Below are positions 18,714-27,240 of a stretch of DNA of 50,871 nt, piece after piece; position 1 is the first letter of the stretch, and each line of letters opens with the position of its first letter. The notes below the pieces were generated by a model. That model was not told the origin of the DNA. It did not search any database and saw only the letters and a program-made list of their open reading frames with translations. A program made the position numbers and the translations under genes. The stretch spans positions 1 to 50,871 of the forward strand of contig JAJZQO010000013.1 of the NCBI GenBank assembly GCA_021847575.1, written 5' to 3'. The stretch comes from Bacillota bacterium (GTDB taxonomy: Bacteria; Bacillota; Sulfobacillia; JAJZYS01; JAJYTV01).

Positions 18714-19340
18714 TCAGGGATAGGACTGCAGGACGCGCGGTGCACCCTTTGCCGGGAAAAGCACAGCAGCGTCCCGATTCCGGTAGCGTGCGACAACGAG
18801 TGTCCCTGATGGGAAGGGCCACGCGACAACCGAGTCTGCCGACGTTGCCAGGCCGTCGCCGAGCAGCCATCCCGCCACACGTCCCCGTAGGCTTGCGGTC
18901 AGGCTGCGGCCCCGTACCATCTCGACCGTGGGACCCTGCGCCGGGGGAAACGGGATCTCCCAACCGTCGCCGCTGCCCAGCCACTGACCGGGGGAGTACG
19001 GGAAAAAGGCATCCTGGGCGACCAGGGCCGCTTTGCCAGCTTGACCGAGCACCATCAGCACCCTGATCTCCCGGGAGACGGTAGACCGGTCCTTCGACGC
19101 CATCACGCGCACGGGCGTCGCCGCGGTGTAGAGCGCAAGAACGTGGTAACTGGGAAAGAGCACGTCCGCGGCGTGCCGCGCGGCACGCACGCACTCGGCA
19201 CGCGACGGTGCCCGCGGCGTCAAGCTCCGCTGCAGGACGCCCTGCTCCACGAGATGCAGCCCGAGCGCGGACGCCGCGCCCACGAGCATCAGCGCGAAGC
19301 CGCAAATGATCGGCCCCGATCGGCTGCGCGCTCCGGCCAT
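18714..19340 (-). CDS. Unrecognised single-pass membrane protein
   Basis: The ATG at 19340 overlaps the upstream stop (TGATG), giving 208 residues. One hydrophobic helix lies at about residues 8-28 (PIICGFALMLVGAASALGLH); the remainder is probably extracytoplasmic, with FFPYSPGQWLGSGDGWEIPF in the middle. I recognise no family. It is the last gene of a tightly packed three-gene unit with the SHOCT protein and another membrane protein, so the three probably act together. Confidence 0.6.
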   Translation of the reverse strand: MAGARSRSGPIICGFALMLVGAASALGLHLVEQGVLQRSLTPRAPSRAECVRAARHAADVLFPSYHVLALYTAATPVRVMASKDRSTVSREIRVLMVLGQAGKAALVAQDAFFPYSPGQWLGSGDGWEIPFPPAQGPTVEMVRGRSLTASLRGRVAGWLLGDGLATSADSVVAWPFPSGTLVVARYRNRDAAVLFPAKGAPRVLQSYP

Positions 19341-20074
19341 CACCAGGCCCCCTCGCTCTCGAACGAGACGCCGGCATTGCTCCTGGTCACGACCCAGACC
19401 AGGTCGTACCTCAGCGACACGTAAAGAAGGTAGCCGGGAAAGAGCACGGGGCCGTAGAAGGCACCTTTGGGTGCCTGTACGCGCGCATTCAGCGCGGCGA
19501 GGGACGGCAGCCCGGAGCCTTGCGGCGCGTAGTCGCTGTTGAACTGGAGGTTCTCGAGGTGGATGACGCCGTTCTGCCAAGTCGCCTGCAATTGGTACTC
19601 CCGGCTGTCCGGCCGGTGTAGCCACACTTCGTACGTGCCGCTCGTGGAGACCAGCGAGCGCCCGACGACGAGGGTGGGGAACGCAGTGCGGAACTGCACC
19701 TCGGCGCCGGACGGCAGGCGGGCGAAGCGCAGGGATCTCTCAGGCGACGTCATCGCCCATCGCACGGGTGAGACCGTCAGGCGAATGGGAGTGTATTCGG
19801 CAGGCGGCCAGAGCATGGTGAACACTGCGCCGCAGAATGCGAACGCGATCAGCGCTAGCCCCATCCAGAAGACGCGCGGCAGCCGCCCCGGCGCGACGTT
19901 CGGCTGCCCCAAGACCGCCAGCCACACGGCACTTGGCACGCCGACCAGCAACAGTGCCAGCAGGATGAAGAAGGCAGGCGTCAGGCCATTGCCTTGTGGG
20001 GTTGCCACCATGGCAAGGGCGATAGCCGCCGCGACGCTCGCCACGGCGAGCGCGATGCCTACAGCGCGCCTCAC
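19340..20074 (-). CDS. Unrecognised membrane protein with a large exterior domain
   Basis: GTG 20074 overlaps the stop of the SHOCT gene (GTGA) and gives 244 residues; longer frames upstream would run through that gene. Three hydrophobic segments at about 5-22, 32-55 and 70-90 are followed by a ~155-residue domain rich in beta-strand patterns (YEVWLHRPDSREYQLQATW). No family is recognised. Tight coupling on both sides points to a small membrane complex. Confidence 0.62.
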   Translation of the reverse strand: MRRAVGIALAVASVAAAIALAMVATPQGNGLTPAFFILLALLLVGVPSAVWLAVLGQPNVAPGRLPRVFWMGLALIAFAFCGAVFTMLWPPAEYTPIRLTVSPVRWAMTSPERSLRFARLPSGAEVQFRTAFPTLVVGRSLVSTSGTYEVWLHRPDSREYQLQATWQNGVIHLENLQFNSDYAPQGSGLPSLAALNARVQAPKGAFYGPVLFPGYLLYVSLRYDLVWVVTRSNAGVSFESEGAW

Positions 20075-20307
20075 GATCGGTCGCCGCGCAGCGTGCGCAG
20101 CATCTCCTCGAACTCCGACCGACTGATCGCCCCCGCCGCGTAGCGCTGTTTCGCCGTCTCCTCGGGGCCGAGCGGCGCCGGCACCGAGCCAAAGTACTGC
20201 ACGAGTCCGACGATCACCAGCACAAGGCCGACCGGAAGCGCGAGGACAAGCAGCTCCATGAACAGCGTGACCAGCGACAGCCAAACCGGCACACCCGTTC
20301 CTGTCAC
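20071..20307 (-). CDS. Small SHOCT-domain membrane protein
   Basis: GTG 20307 has GGGGGA six bases upstream; an ATG at 20337 has no ribosome site. The 78-residue product has one long hydrophobic helix (LLVLALPVGLVLVIVGLVQ) and a C-terminal SHOCT motif (AKQRYAAGAISRSEFEEMLR). SHOCT motifs often end small membrane proteins and are thought to mediate oligomerisation. It leads the three-gene unit. Confidence 0.75.
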   Translation of the reverse strand: MTGTGVPVWLSLVTLFMELLVLALPVGLVLVIVGLVQYFGSVPAPLGPEETAKQRYAAGAISRSEFEEMLRTLRGDRS

Positions 20308-20458
20308 GTGCAATCCCCCAGTCTCTGCCAGCAACATAGCACTGGCTGGAGCTGACTGGCAACCAACCTACGCCAGGCGTCAGCGTGCTCGTGCTAATCT
20401 ACGTATGGGCTGACCCGCGGCGCGATGATCCTGCGCCTCGCAGCCTGCACGACAAATG

Positions 20459-20482
20459 CCCGCAGCTTCATGCTGCGGGTTT
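20459..20482 (-). terminator. Perfect 8-bp hairpin terminator between convergently read ends
   Basis: CCCGCAGC and GCTGCGGG pair perfectly around TTCAT. TTT follows on the plus strand and CATTTGT on the minus strand. It lies 94-117 bases past the end of the mutase gene (minus strand) and upstream of the SHOCT unit, so it most likely ends the mutase transcript. Confidence 0.65.
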
Positions 20483-20575
20483 CACGACAGTGGAATGGGT
20501 ATGCACCGCTTTCGACCTTCACCGCGGGCTGCCCTGGCGCCGGATCTCCCGACCCACGTCGGCGAGGATGCGATC

Positions 20576-22159
20576 CTAGAAGACCGAGACTTCGCGGTAG
20601 GTGCCGAAGACCGACCGCATTGCCCGGATGATTTCCCCCTCCGTCGCATACACGCGAACTGCGTCGATGATTGGCTCCATCAGGTTCTGATCCCCGACGG
20701 CGGCGTTGCGGATCGCCTCGAGCGCGCGGTCCACCGAGGCCTGGTCACGCCGCTGGCGGACCGCCCGCAGGCTTTCGAGCTGTATGCTCTCGACCTTAGG
20801 GTCAATGTGCAGCACCGGAATGGTCTCCGCAGCCTCCTCCTGGAAGGCATTCACTCCGATGATCAGGCGCTCCCTGCGGTCGACCTCCTGCTGGTAGCGA
20901 TACGCGGCATCCGCGATCTCCCTCTGGAAGAAGCCCTCCTCGATACCCGCGAGGACGCCTCCCTTCTCCTCGATCTTGCGGAAGTACTCCTCCGCCGCCT
21001 CTTCCATTCTGTTCGTGAGATTTTCGACGTAGTACGAGCCGGCGAGCGGGTCTACCGTGTCGGTGACGCCGGTCTCATAGGCGATCACCTGTTGGGTGCG
21101 CAACGCGATCCTGGCTGCCTTCTCCGTTGGCAGCGAGAGCACCTCGTCCATGGAGTTTGTGTGCAGCGACTGCGTCCCGCCCAGTACCCCAGCGAGCGCC
21201 TCGAAGGCCGTGCGGACGATGTTTACCTCCGGCTGCTGCGCCGTCAGCGTGCAACCGGCTGTCTGCGTGTGGAACCGCATCACCCATGACCTCGGGTCCT
21301 TGGCGTGATACTTGTCGCGCAGCCGCTTGGCCCAGATGCGACGTGCCGCCCGGAACTTCGCGATCTCCTCGAAGAAGTTCGCGTGTGCGTTGAAGAAGAA
21401 CGAGAGGCGTGGTGCAAAGGAGTCCACGTCGAGTCCGCGTTCCATGCCCGCCTCGACGAAGGCGAAGCCGTCCGCTAACGTGAACGCCAGTTCCTGCACT
21501 GCCGTCGATCCTGCCTCGCGGATGTGGTAGCCGGAGATGGAGATCGTGTTCCAAAGCGGCACTCGCTTGGCGGCGAACTCCATCATGTCGATGATCACCC
21601 GCATCGATGGCTTCGGCGGGAAGATCCATTCCTTCTGGGCGATGTACTCCTTGAGGATGTCGGCCTGCAGTGTGCCGCGCACCTTTTCCCAAGGCACTCC
21701 CTGGCGCTCCGCAACAACGAGGAGCATGGCGAGCTGGACGATCGAGGGCCCGCTGATCGTCATCGACGTCGAGACATCTCCCAAGGGAATGCCTGCAAAG
21801 AGTCTCTCCATATCCTCAAGCGTATCGATGGCCACGCCCTCGCGCCCAACCTCCCCGAGGGAGCGCGGATCATCGGAATCGAGACCCATGAGGGTAGGCA
21901 TGTCAAACGCAACGGAGAGACCCGTCTGACCGTGGCGCAACAAATAATGGAACCGTTCGTTCGTTTCCTTCGCGGTGCCGAAGCCGGCGAACTGCCGCAT
22001 CGTCCAAAGTCGGTCGCGGTACATGCCCGGATGGATGCCGCGCGTATACGGGAACTCCCCGGGATCTCCAAGATCACTTGCGTAAGTGACCGATGCATCC
22101 TGGGGCCGATACACGGGCTGTATCTCCATCCCCGAAAGGTTCCGGCGAACGTCGCTCAC
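20576..22159 (-). CDS. B12-dependent acyl-CoA mutase large subunit, isobutyryl-CoA mutase-type
   Basis: GTG 22159 has GGAGG seven bases upstream; the product has 527 residues. It is the substrate-binding TIM-barrel subunit without the B12 domain, so it needs a separate small subunit. [39 protein letters not shown] and [18 protein letters not shown] are diagnostic of the family. Against Propionibacterium MutB, Tyr89 aligns with Phe57, Arg207 with Gln175 and His244 with His212; the spacings of 118 and 37 residues are identical. Phe/Gln is the isobutyryl-CoA mutase pair, so methylmalonyl-CoA is unlikely to be the substrate. It probably interconverts a branched and a straight C4 acyl-CoA or similar. 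No partner subunit or G-protein chaperone gene is seen nearby. Confidence 0.88.
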   Translation of the reverse strand: MSDVRRNLSGMEIQPVYRPQDASVTYASDLGDPGEFPYTRGIHPGMYRDRLWTMRQFAGFGTAKETNERFHYLLRHGQTGLSVAFDMPTLMGLDSDDPRSLGEVGREGVAIDTLEDMERLFAGIPLGDVSTSMTISGPSIVQLAMLLVVAERQGVPWEKVRGTLQADILKEYIAQKEWIFPPKPSMRVIIDMMEFAAKRVPLWNTISISGYHIREAGSTAVQELAFTLADGFAFVEAGMERGLDVDSFAPRLSFFFNAHANFFEEIAKFRAARRIWAKRLRDKYHAKDPRSWVMRFHTQTAGCTLTAQQPEVNIVRTAFEALAGVLGGTQSLHTNSMDEVLSLPTEKAARIALRTQQVIAYETGVTDTVDPLAGSYYVENLTNRMEEAAEEYFRKIEEKGGVLAGIEEGFFQREIADAAYRYQQEVDRRERLIIGVNAFQEEAAETIPVLHIDPKVESIQLESLRAVRQRRDQASVDRALEAIRNAAVGDQNLMEPIIDAVRVYATEGEIIRAMRSVFGTYREVSVF

Positions 22160-22233
22160 GCTGTCGCCTCCACTTTATGCGCCGTTTGGGCTCTGCTCTT
22201 GCGCACGGGGGATATCTGCTGGACCCTCCGGGT

Positions 22234-22262
22234 CCATTCTACGCGTACCCAACTGACCGGAC
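22234..22262 (-). promoter_or_regulatory. Promoter of the mutase gene
   Basis: On the minus strand TTGTCC (22262-22257) and TAGAAT (22239-22234) are 17 bases apart. Transcription would start near 22227, leaving a ~68-base leader. A perfect hairpin GGACCC-TCC-GGGTCC (22219-22233) lies at the start point and could be an operator or a protective 5' structure. Confidence 0.6.
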
Positions 22263-22325
22263 AACGAAAGGGACAAGGGCCACCAGCGCACGAAGTGGCC
22301 CCAAACATGTCGAACGGGAGCCAGT

Positions 22326-23108
22326 CTACCGACCCTGGAAGCGAGGCTTGCGCTTGGTCCCGAAGGCATCCACGCCCTCGCGGAAGTCCTCGCTGGTGCG
22401 CAGGAGTCCGTACATCACGCCTTCGAGTCGCAGTCCCATCGCCAGCGGCCCTTCAAGCGTCTCGTTGATGGCCGTCTTCGCGTAGCGGAAGGCCAGCGGA
22501 GAGAAGGCGAGCATCTCGTCGACCAGGCTGTCCACCGCCCTGTCGAGTTCCTGCGGCGGCACGACCTGCGTGAGCAGTCCCCAGCCTTGCGCCTCGCCGG
22601 CCGCGATTCGACGCGCCCGCAGGATCATGTCCTTCGCCCGGCCGAGTCCCGCAAGGCGGGCGACGCGCTGCGTGCCGCCACTGCCGGGAATCATGCCGAG
22701 GCGCATCTCTGGCAGCGCGAGCACGGTGGTATCTGCGGCGACGCGGAAGTCGCAGGCGAGCGCGATCTCCAGCCCCACCCCGAACGTGAAGCCCTGCAGT
22801 CGCGCGATGACCGGCTTTGAGCAGCGCTCGGGCGCCGCAACGTCCTCCGCGAGGCGACTCAGATACTCAGGGCTCGCGTCCAAGAAGGCTCGAATGTCAC
22901 CGCCGGAGGAGAAGGCCTGGTCTCCCGCGGCCCGGATCACCACGACGCGCACCGCGTCGTTCTGCTCAATCTCGCGGAACACAGCGCTGAGGTGTTCGCG
23001 CGTCGGCACTGTAACGATGTTGAGTGGCGGGGCGTCGAGCGTCAACACGGCGATCGGACGGTCGGCTGGGTAGCTGACGCGCAGGATGGAGCCTTCGAAC
23101 TCGGCCAA
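22326..23108 (-). CDS. Enoyl-CoA hydratase/isomerase (crotonase family)
   Basis: A TTG at 23108 has GAGGGGG upstream, lies 22 bases after the ligase stop and gives the usual length of 260 residues. The oxyanion-hole segments (SSGGDIRAFL and FGVGLEIALACD) are present. Both glutamates used by true hydratases are kept, in GLEIAL and LPEMRLG, followed by IPGSGGTQRVARL. It should add water to a 2-enoyl-CoA. It sits between the CoA ligase and the mutase, fitting a route in which an activated acid is oxidised and rearranged. Confidence 0.85.
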   Translation of the reverse strand: MAEFEGSILRVSYPADRPIAVLTLDAPPLNIVTVPTREHLSAVFREIEQNDAVRVVVIRAAGDQAFSSGGDIRAFLDASPEYLSRLAEDVAAPERCSKPVIARLQGFTFGVGLEIALACDFRVAADTTVLALPEMRLGMIPGSGGTQRVARLAGLGRAKDMILRARRIAAGEAQGWGLLTQVVPPQELDRAVDSLVDEMLAFSPLAFRYAKTAINETLEGPLAMGLRLEGVMYGLLRTSEDFREGVDAFGTKRKPRFQGR

Positions 23109-23130
23109 GGTGGTGAACCCCCTCGTGCGG

Positions 23131-24672
23131 CTAGCGCAACTGCTCATACTCTCCCGACTGCAGCTTGCGCCGCAGGATCTTGCCAACGGGCGACTTCGGG
23201 ATCTCCCGCACCATAACATAGCGGCGCGGTCGCTTGAAATTCGCCAGCGACTCGCTCTTCAGGCACCAGGCGTCGAGTTCCTCCTCCGTCACGCTGTCGT
23301 CTCTCGGCACCACGAACGCCGTTACCACCTGCCCCCACCGGTCGTCGGGCAGGCCGGCCACCGCGACTTCCAGTACGCCGGGATGCTGCGCCAGCACATC
23401 CTCGATCTCCAGCGGGTGGATGTTCTCGCCGCCCGAGATCAGCATGTCGTCGACGCGCCCGAGAACCCAGAGGTCCCCCTCTTCGTCCTGCATGCCCACA
23501 TCTCCAGTGAAGTACCAGCCGCCGCGCAGCGCCTTGCGGTTCGCATCGTCGCGCCGCCAGTAGCCGCGAAACGCTTCCGGTGATGAGAGGTTGACGATGA
23601 CCTCCCCGGGCTCCCCTTGCGCCACCAGTTCGTCGGGCCCGGCCTGGGCGGTCGGGTCGGGGGTGACCACCCGGATCTGCTCGTTGAACCCCGCGCGGCC
23701 TGCGCAGGTAGGTTTTCGATCGAGCCATGAACAGATGCTGAACGTGTACACCTCGGAACTGCCGAAGTGGTTGACGAAGACGTCAGGTCGGAAGCGCTCG
23801 AAACAGTTTTTCGTCAGACTGGATGTCATCGCCGCACCTGCGTAGCCGATTTTGCGCAGCGCGGAGAGATCGTAGCGGTCGATCGCAGAATGGTGCAGGA
23901 GGTCGTAGAACAGCGTGGGAACGAGGTAGAGGCTACTGAGCCGCTCTTCCTGGAGAAGCGACAGCGCGATCTCGCGCTCGAAGTCGGGTAGCAAGGCGAG
24001 CTTGCCGTTCAGAAAGGTGGTGGCAAGTAGAGAACGCATGCCCATCGTGTGGTAGATCGGCATCACGCCGAGCGTGCTCTCAAAGGTCGAGTAGTTGTTC
24101 TGAACGATGTGGGCGATCGCGGCCGTCGCCTCGTTGTCGTGCGAGCGGGGCACGCCCTTCGGACGTCCTGTCGTGCCCGACGTGTAGAGCATGATGGCGG
24201 TAGCATCCCCCGGCGCGTCAAAGACCGGTGGCGTTGCGTTCGCCTCCCGGCGCAGGCGCTCGAAGCTGTCGACCCCCCGCCTGCCCCCGACCGCGAACGT
24301 CTCCGCGCTGCTCTTCGCCTGACGCATGGCCGCTTCGATTGTCCCGCGCAGGTCCTCCTCGTACACCACGGCCACCGGCTCCGAATCGGCAACGCAGTAG
24401 GCGACCTCAGCGGTCGCCATGCGGAAATTCAGCGGCGTGTAGACAAGGCCCAGGTACTGGCACGCCCAGTAGGTGACAACGTTCTGCCAGCGGTTCTTGA
24501 GCACGACCAGAACGTGGTCGGCAGGCCGAACGCCGAGGCTTTGCATGTTCGCCGCAACAACTTCCACTTCGTGCAGCAGCTCTGCGTAGGACATGCGCAC
24601 GCTCCCCTCGATCAAGGCGTCGAGATCGGGGAAGCGCTGTGCCGAGATCTGCAATCTGTTGGCAAGGTTCAC
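23131..24672 (-). CDS. AMP-forming acyl-CoA synthetase
   Basis: GTG 24672 is preceded by GGAGGAGGGGGG and gives 513 residues; longer frames have no ribosome site. Class I adenylate-forming motifs are in order: YTSGTTGRPKGV (phosphate loop), GYAGAAM, NHFGSSEVYTF, YFTGDVG, RVDDMLISGGENIHP and the catalytic lysine in SPVGKILRRKL. It activates a carboxylic acid to its CoA thioester. The closest named relatives are probably cyclohexanecarboxylate, benzoate or crotonobetaine-type ligases, but the acid cannot be named. The enoyl-CoA hydratase gene follows directly. Confidence 0.85.
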   Translation of the reverse strand: MNLANRLQISAQRFPDLDALIEGSVRMSYAELLHEVEVVAANMQSLGVRPADHVLVVLKNRWQNVVTYWACQYLGLVYTPLNFRMATAEVAYCVADSEPVAVVYEEDLRGTIEAAMRQAKSSAETFAVGGRRGVDSFERLRREANATPPVFDAPGDATAIMLYTSGTTGRPKGVPRSHDNEATAAIAHIVQNNYSTFESTLGVMPIYHTMGMRSLLATTFLNGKLALLPDFEREIALSLLQEERLSSLYLVPTLFYDLLHHSAIDRYDLSALRKIGYAGAAMTSSLTKNCFERFRPDVFVNHFGSSEVYTFSICSWLDRKPTCAGRAGFNEQIRVVTPDPTAQAGPDELVAQGEPGEVIVNLSSPEAFRGYWRRDDANRKALRGGWYFTGDVGMQDEEGDLWVLGRVDDMLISGGENIHPLEIEDVLAQHPGVLEVAVAGLPDDRWGQVVTAFVVPRDDSVTEEELDAWCLKSESLANFKRPRRYVMVREIPKSPVGKILRRKLQSGEYEQLR

Positions 24673-25085
24673 TCCGTTCCCCCCTCCTCCAGTGGAAACC
24701 ACCGGGACCGGGTGCGGTGCAACGATCCTTGGCTGCTGGCGACCATCTCCTCCCATAAAGATTGCGGGCATTGGCTGGCCCTTGGCGTTTCGAGCCTGCT
24801 CGGCGAGCACTGCGAGCGGCTGCGCACGCGCGGCAGATCGGTGCCGTCGGACGCATCGCGGGGTCAGGCGGCGCGCCAACCCGTCACCCCTCGCCTCCCG
24901 GACCACAGCGATGCCCTCTGCCGCCCGAGAGCACGCCTTTCACCACCTTGTGTGCCTCGCGCAGGATTCTGCAGCCCCCCCTCGGCGCACCCCGACGACG
25001 GTGGCAACAGCACCGGGCGCCCGGTTGCTGCCGACTTGCAAGTTCCGAGTTCAAACCCCTCCGCCACGCAACCACCCCTGCTCGC
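24673..25085. other. Gap between amidohydrolase and ligase genes
   Basis: These 413 bases are the widest gap in the minus-strand catabolic arm. A strong GC-rich hairpin (about 25003-25032, with palindromic core CCGGGCGCCCGG) lies shortly after the amidohydrolase stop and may end that transcript. No clear promoter for the ligase was found. Confidence 0.45.
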
Positions 25086-25901
25086 CTAAAGGCCTAATAT
25101 GGCCGCAGCATTGCTTGCGAGAATCCGCTCCGTCCCTTCCACAGGCAGCGGCAGGGCCCGGATATCCGCGATGTTCTGCGCGATGCTCCGGATGCCCGGC
25201 CAGTCCGAGCCGAAGACCATCTTCTGCGTCAACCGCCGGGTGTTCGGCAGGTAGCGCAGCAGGTTCTTCGGCGGCAGCCCCGCAATGTCCAGGTACACGT
25301 TCTTGTGCAGGCGCGCGAGGAACTCCGCCTGGCTATGCCAGAACGGACGCCCCGCATGGGAGAGCAGGATGCGCAGCTCCGGGAAGTCCACCGCGACGTC
25401 GTCGAGCAGCAGCGGGTCGCCGTACTTGATGCGCGATCCGGGAAAGACCGACGTTCCGGTATGGACCATGATGGGAACGCCGAGCTGCTCCGCCTTCGCG
25501 TAGAACGGGTAGAGCACGCGGTCGTTCGGATAGAAGAGGTTGTAGGTGGGGTAGAGTTTGATGCCGCGGATGCCCTTGGCAACGAGTTCGCCCAGGTATG
25601 CGGGCAGGTCGTAGCGCAACGCGGGGTAGACCGTGCCGAAGGGGATCAGCGCCTCCTGGCCGGCGCACATCTCGATCACGGCCTCGTTGTCCACCATGCC
25701 GGTGGTTGGCGTCTGCTCGGCGAGCACGACGCCGTAATCCACCCCCTGGCTTTTGAGGTAGGCAGCCAAGCCCTCCCCCGTCTCGCACTGCCGGCGCAGG
25801 CTCTCAAGTTCTTCCGCGCTCCATGACCCGTGCAGGTAGTGCTCGAACCCCGATGTGACCTCCTGCCAATGGAGCGGGTGCACGTGAAAGTCGATTACCA
25901 T
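25086..25901 (-). CDS. Amidohydrolase family 2 (ACMSD-like) metal hydrolase
   Basis: ATG 25901 (MVIDFHVHP) has GGAGAAGG before it and is preferred over ATG 25916; 271 residues. The metal-binding pattern is complete: DFHVHP at the N-terminus, MVHTGTS, LLSHAG and FGSDWP near the C-terminus. Family members hydrolyse or decarboxylate cyclic and aromatic acids in the cytoplasm with one zinc or similar ion. It lies between coxG and the CoA ligase, suggesting it processes a ring-opened or ring-bearing intermediate before CoA activation. Confidence 0.85.
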   Translation of the reverse strand: MVIDFHVHPLHWQEVTSGFEHYLHGSWSAEELESLRRQCETGEGLAAYLKSQGVDYGVVLAEQTPTTGMVDNEAVIEMCAGQEALIPFGTVYPALRYDLPAYLGELVAKGIRGIKLYPTYNLFYPNDRVLYPFYAKAEQLGVPIMVHTGTSVFPGSRIKYGDPLLLDDVAVDFPELRILLSHAGRPFWHSQAEFLARLHKNVYLDIAGLPPKNLLRYLPNTRRLTQKMVFGSDWPGIRSIAQNIADIRALPLPVEGTERILASNAAAILGL

Positions 25902-25931
25902 GCCTTCTCCCCCCATGGACGCGACGCCACG

Positions 25932-26375
25932 CTAGGCCTGGGGCAACTGGCTGCGCATCGCCTTGAAGAACTCTCCCATCATGAACTTCGCCACTCCGCC
26001 CAGCACCCGCTGACCCACGGCTGCGATCGTCCCCCCTACCTTAACCTCGTACTCGTACTGGACGAGCGTACTGGCTCCTCCCTGCGGCGCAAGCCGAATC
26101 GTGCCATCGATCTGGACGTAACCCGGTCCACCGGAACCCTCGATGCGGAGCCTGTAGTGGTCCGTGGGCACCTGGTCGGAGACCTGAACGCGCGCCTGGT
26201 AGTTGCCTCGGACGGCGGCGATGCCCAGCTTGAGGTTGGCCTCGTAGCTGTCGGGCGCGACCTCGACGAGTTCCTGGCAGCCCGGGATCGACTTCTGCAG
26301 GGCGTTCCGGTCCAGAAGCACCGACCAGACCACATCCTGCGGTGCATTCAATTCCACCTGTCCACTCAGAACCAC
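25932..26375 (-). CDS. CoxG-like SRPBCC-fold protein
   Basis: GTG 26375 has GGAG four bases upstream and gives 147 residues, the normal CoxG length. The start MVLSGQVELNAPQDVVW and the segment DRNALQKSIPGCQEL are typical of CO dehydrogenase subunit G. CoxG proteins assist attachment or maturation of molybdenum hydroxylases. The hydroxylase genes are on the divergent plus arm from 29256, so the two arms are functionally linked even though they are transcribed apart. Confidence 0.85.
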   Translation of the reverse strand: MVLSGQVELNAPQDVVWSVLLDRNALQKSIPGCQELVEVAPDSYEANLKLGIAAVRGNYQARVQVSDQVPTDHYRLRIEGSGGPGYVQIDGTIRLAPQGGASTLVQYEYEVKVGGTIAAVGQRVLGGVAKFMMGEFFKAMRSQLPQA

Positions 26376-26427
26376 GAAACTCCATCCCCTTCCGCTTGGG
26401 AAAGCGCTAGAGCCAGTTGCAGGGGGG

Positions 26428-27240
26428 CTATGACCGATACAGATCCGGACGGCGCTGATCGCGGTACGGGAATGTCCGGCGGGTGCTTTCGACGCGGGAC
26501 CTCTCGAGACTGGCGAGCACGAATTGATCTGGCTGCTCCGATGCCACGGCGATCGGTACACCGAGCGGGTCGGAGACCAGGCTGCGTCCGACGAAGCCGT
26601 TGCCGGCCTGATCGCACGCAGCCGCGTAGATTCCGTTCTCCAGCGCGCGCGCGCGTACCAGAAGTTCGAAGTGCATCTCCTTCAGCGGCCCGGCGTACCA
26701 TGCGGATGGGATCGCAAGGAGGTCGGCACCGCGCAGCGCCTGCGTACGCGCCACCTCCGGGAAACGGAGCTCGTAGCAGACCAGCACGCCGAGTCTCCCG
26801 AATGGCGTCTCGATCGGGTTGAAGATCTCGTTGCCCGGGACGTACTCTTCTGATTCCTTATGCCCGAATGCGTCGTAGAGGTGGCTCTTGCGGTATACGC
26901 CCGCAACCTCGCCGGACGGGGCAACCACCGCCACGCTGCTGTATACCCGCAGCAGAGGGTCCTTCTCGCCCGGCCGCTCGTACATCCCGAAGACAGCCCA
27001 GACGCCGTGATGCGCTGCGAGTTCTCGCATCTCCCGCACGGCTGGGCCCTCCATAGATTCGGCCGCCTCCCAGCGCTCAGCGTTCGACGCGGTGGACGGC
27101 AGATAGGCAAGCGCCACTTCCGGAAACACCACCAGTTGCGCTCCGCTCGTCCGCGCGGCTGCGAAGGCACGTCCGAACTTCTTCAGGTTCTCTCGCTTGT
27201 CGGCCTCGACCTCAACTTGAGCGAGCAGGATGGTCGGCAC
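26428..27240 (-). CDS. Nitrilase-superfamily carbon-nitrogen hydrolase
   Basis: GTG 27240 (MPTILLAQVEVE) has GGAAGG about eight bases upstream and gives 270 residues; it overlaps the end of the regulator gene by 29 bases. The Glu-Lys-Cys triad is visible in VVFPEVALAY, GVYRKSHLYD and GVLVCYELRFPE. The enzyme should cleave an amide, carbamoyl or nitrile C-N bond of a small substrate in the cytoplasm. A C-N hydrolase in this cluster hints that the catabolised compound contains nitrogen, though the substrate is not readable. Confidence 0.87.
   Translation of the reverse strand: MPTILLAQVEVEADKRENLKKFGRAFAAARTSGAQLVVFPEVALAYLPSTASNAERWEAAESMEGPAVREMRELAAHHGVWAVFGMYERPGEKDPLLRVYSSVAVVAPSGEVAGVYRKSHLYDAFGHKESEEYVPGNEIFNPIETPFGRLGVLVCYELRFPEVARTQALRGADLLAIPSAWYAGPLKEMHFELLVRARALENGIYAAACDQAGNGFVGRSLVSDPLGVPIAVASEQPDQFVLASLERSRVESTRRTFPYRDQRRPDLYRS

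Noticed and set aside
20576-22159. Methylmalonyl-CoA mutase
   Set aside because: The Tyr and Arg that recognise the methylmalonyl carboxylate are Phe57 and Gln175.
25032-25075. tRNA-like 3' half (GAGTTCAAACC followed by an ACCA-like end)
   Set aside because: The flanking bases do not form a T-stem or an acceptor stem, and no D or anticodon arm can be placed.
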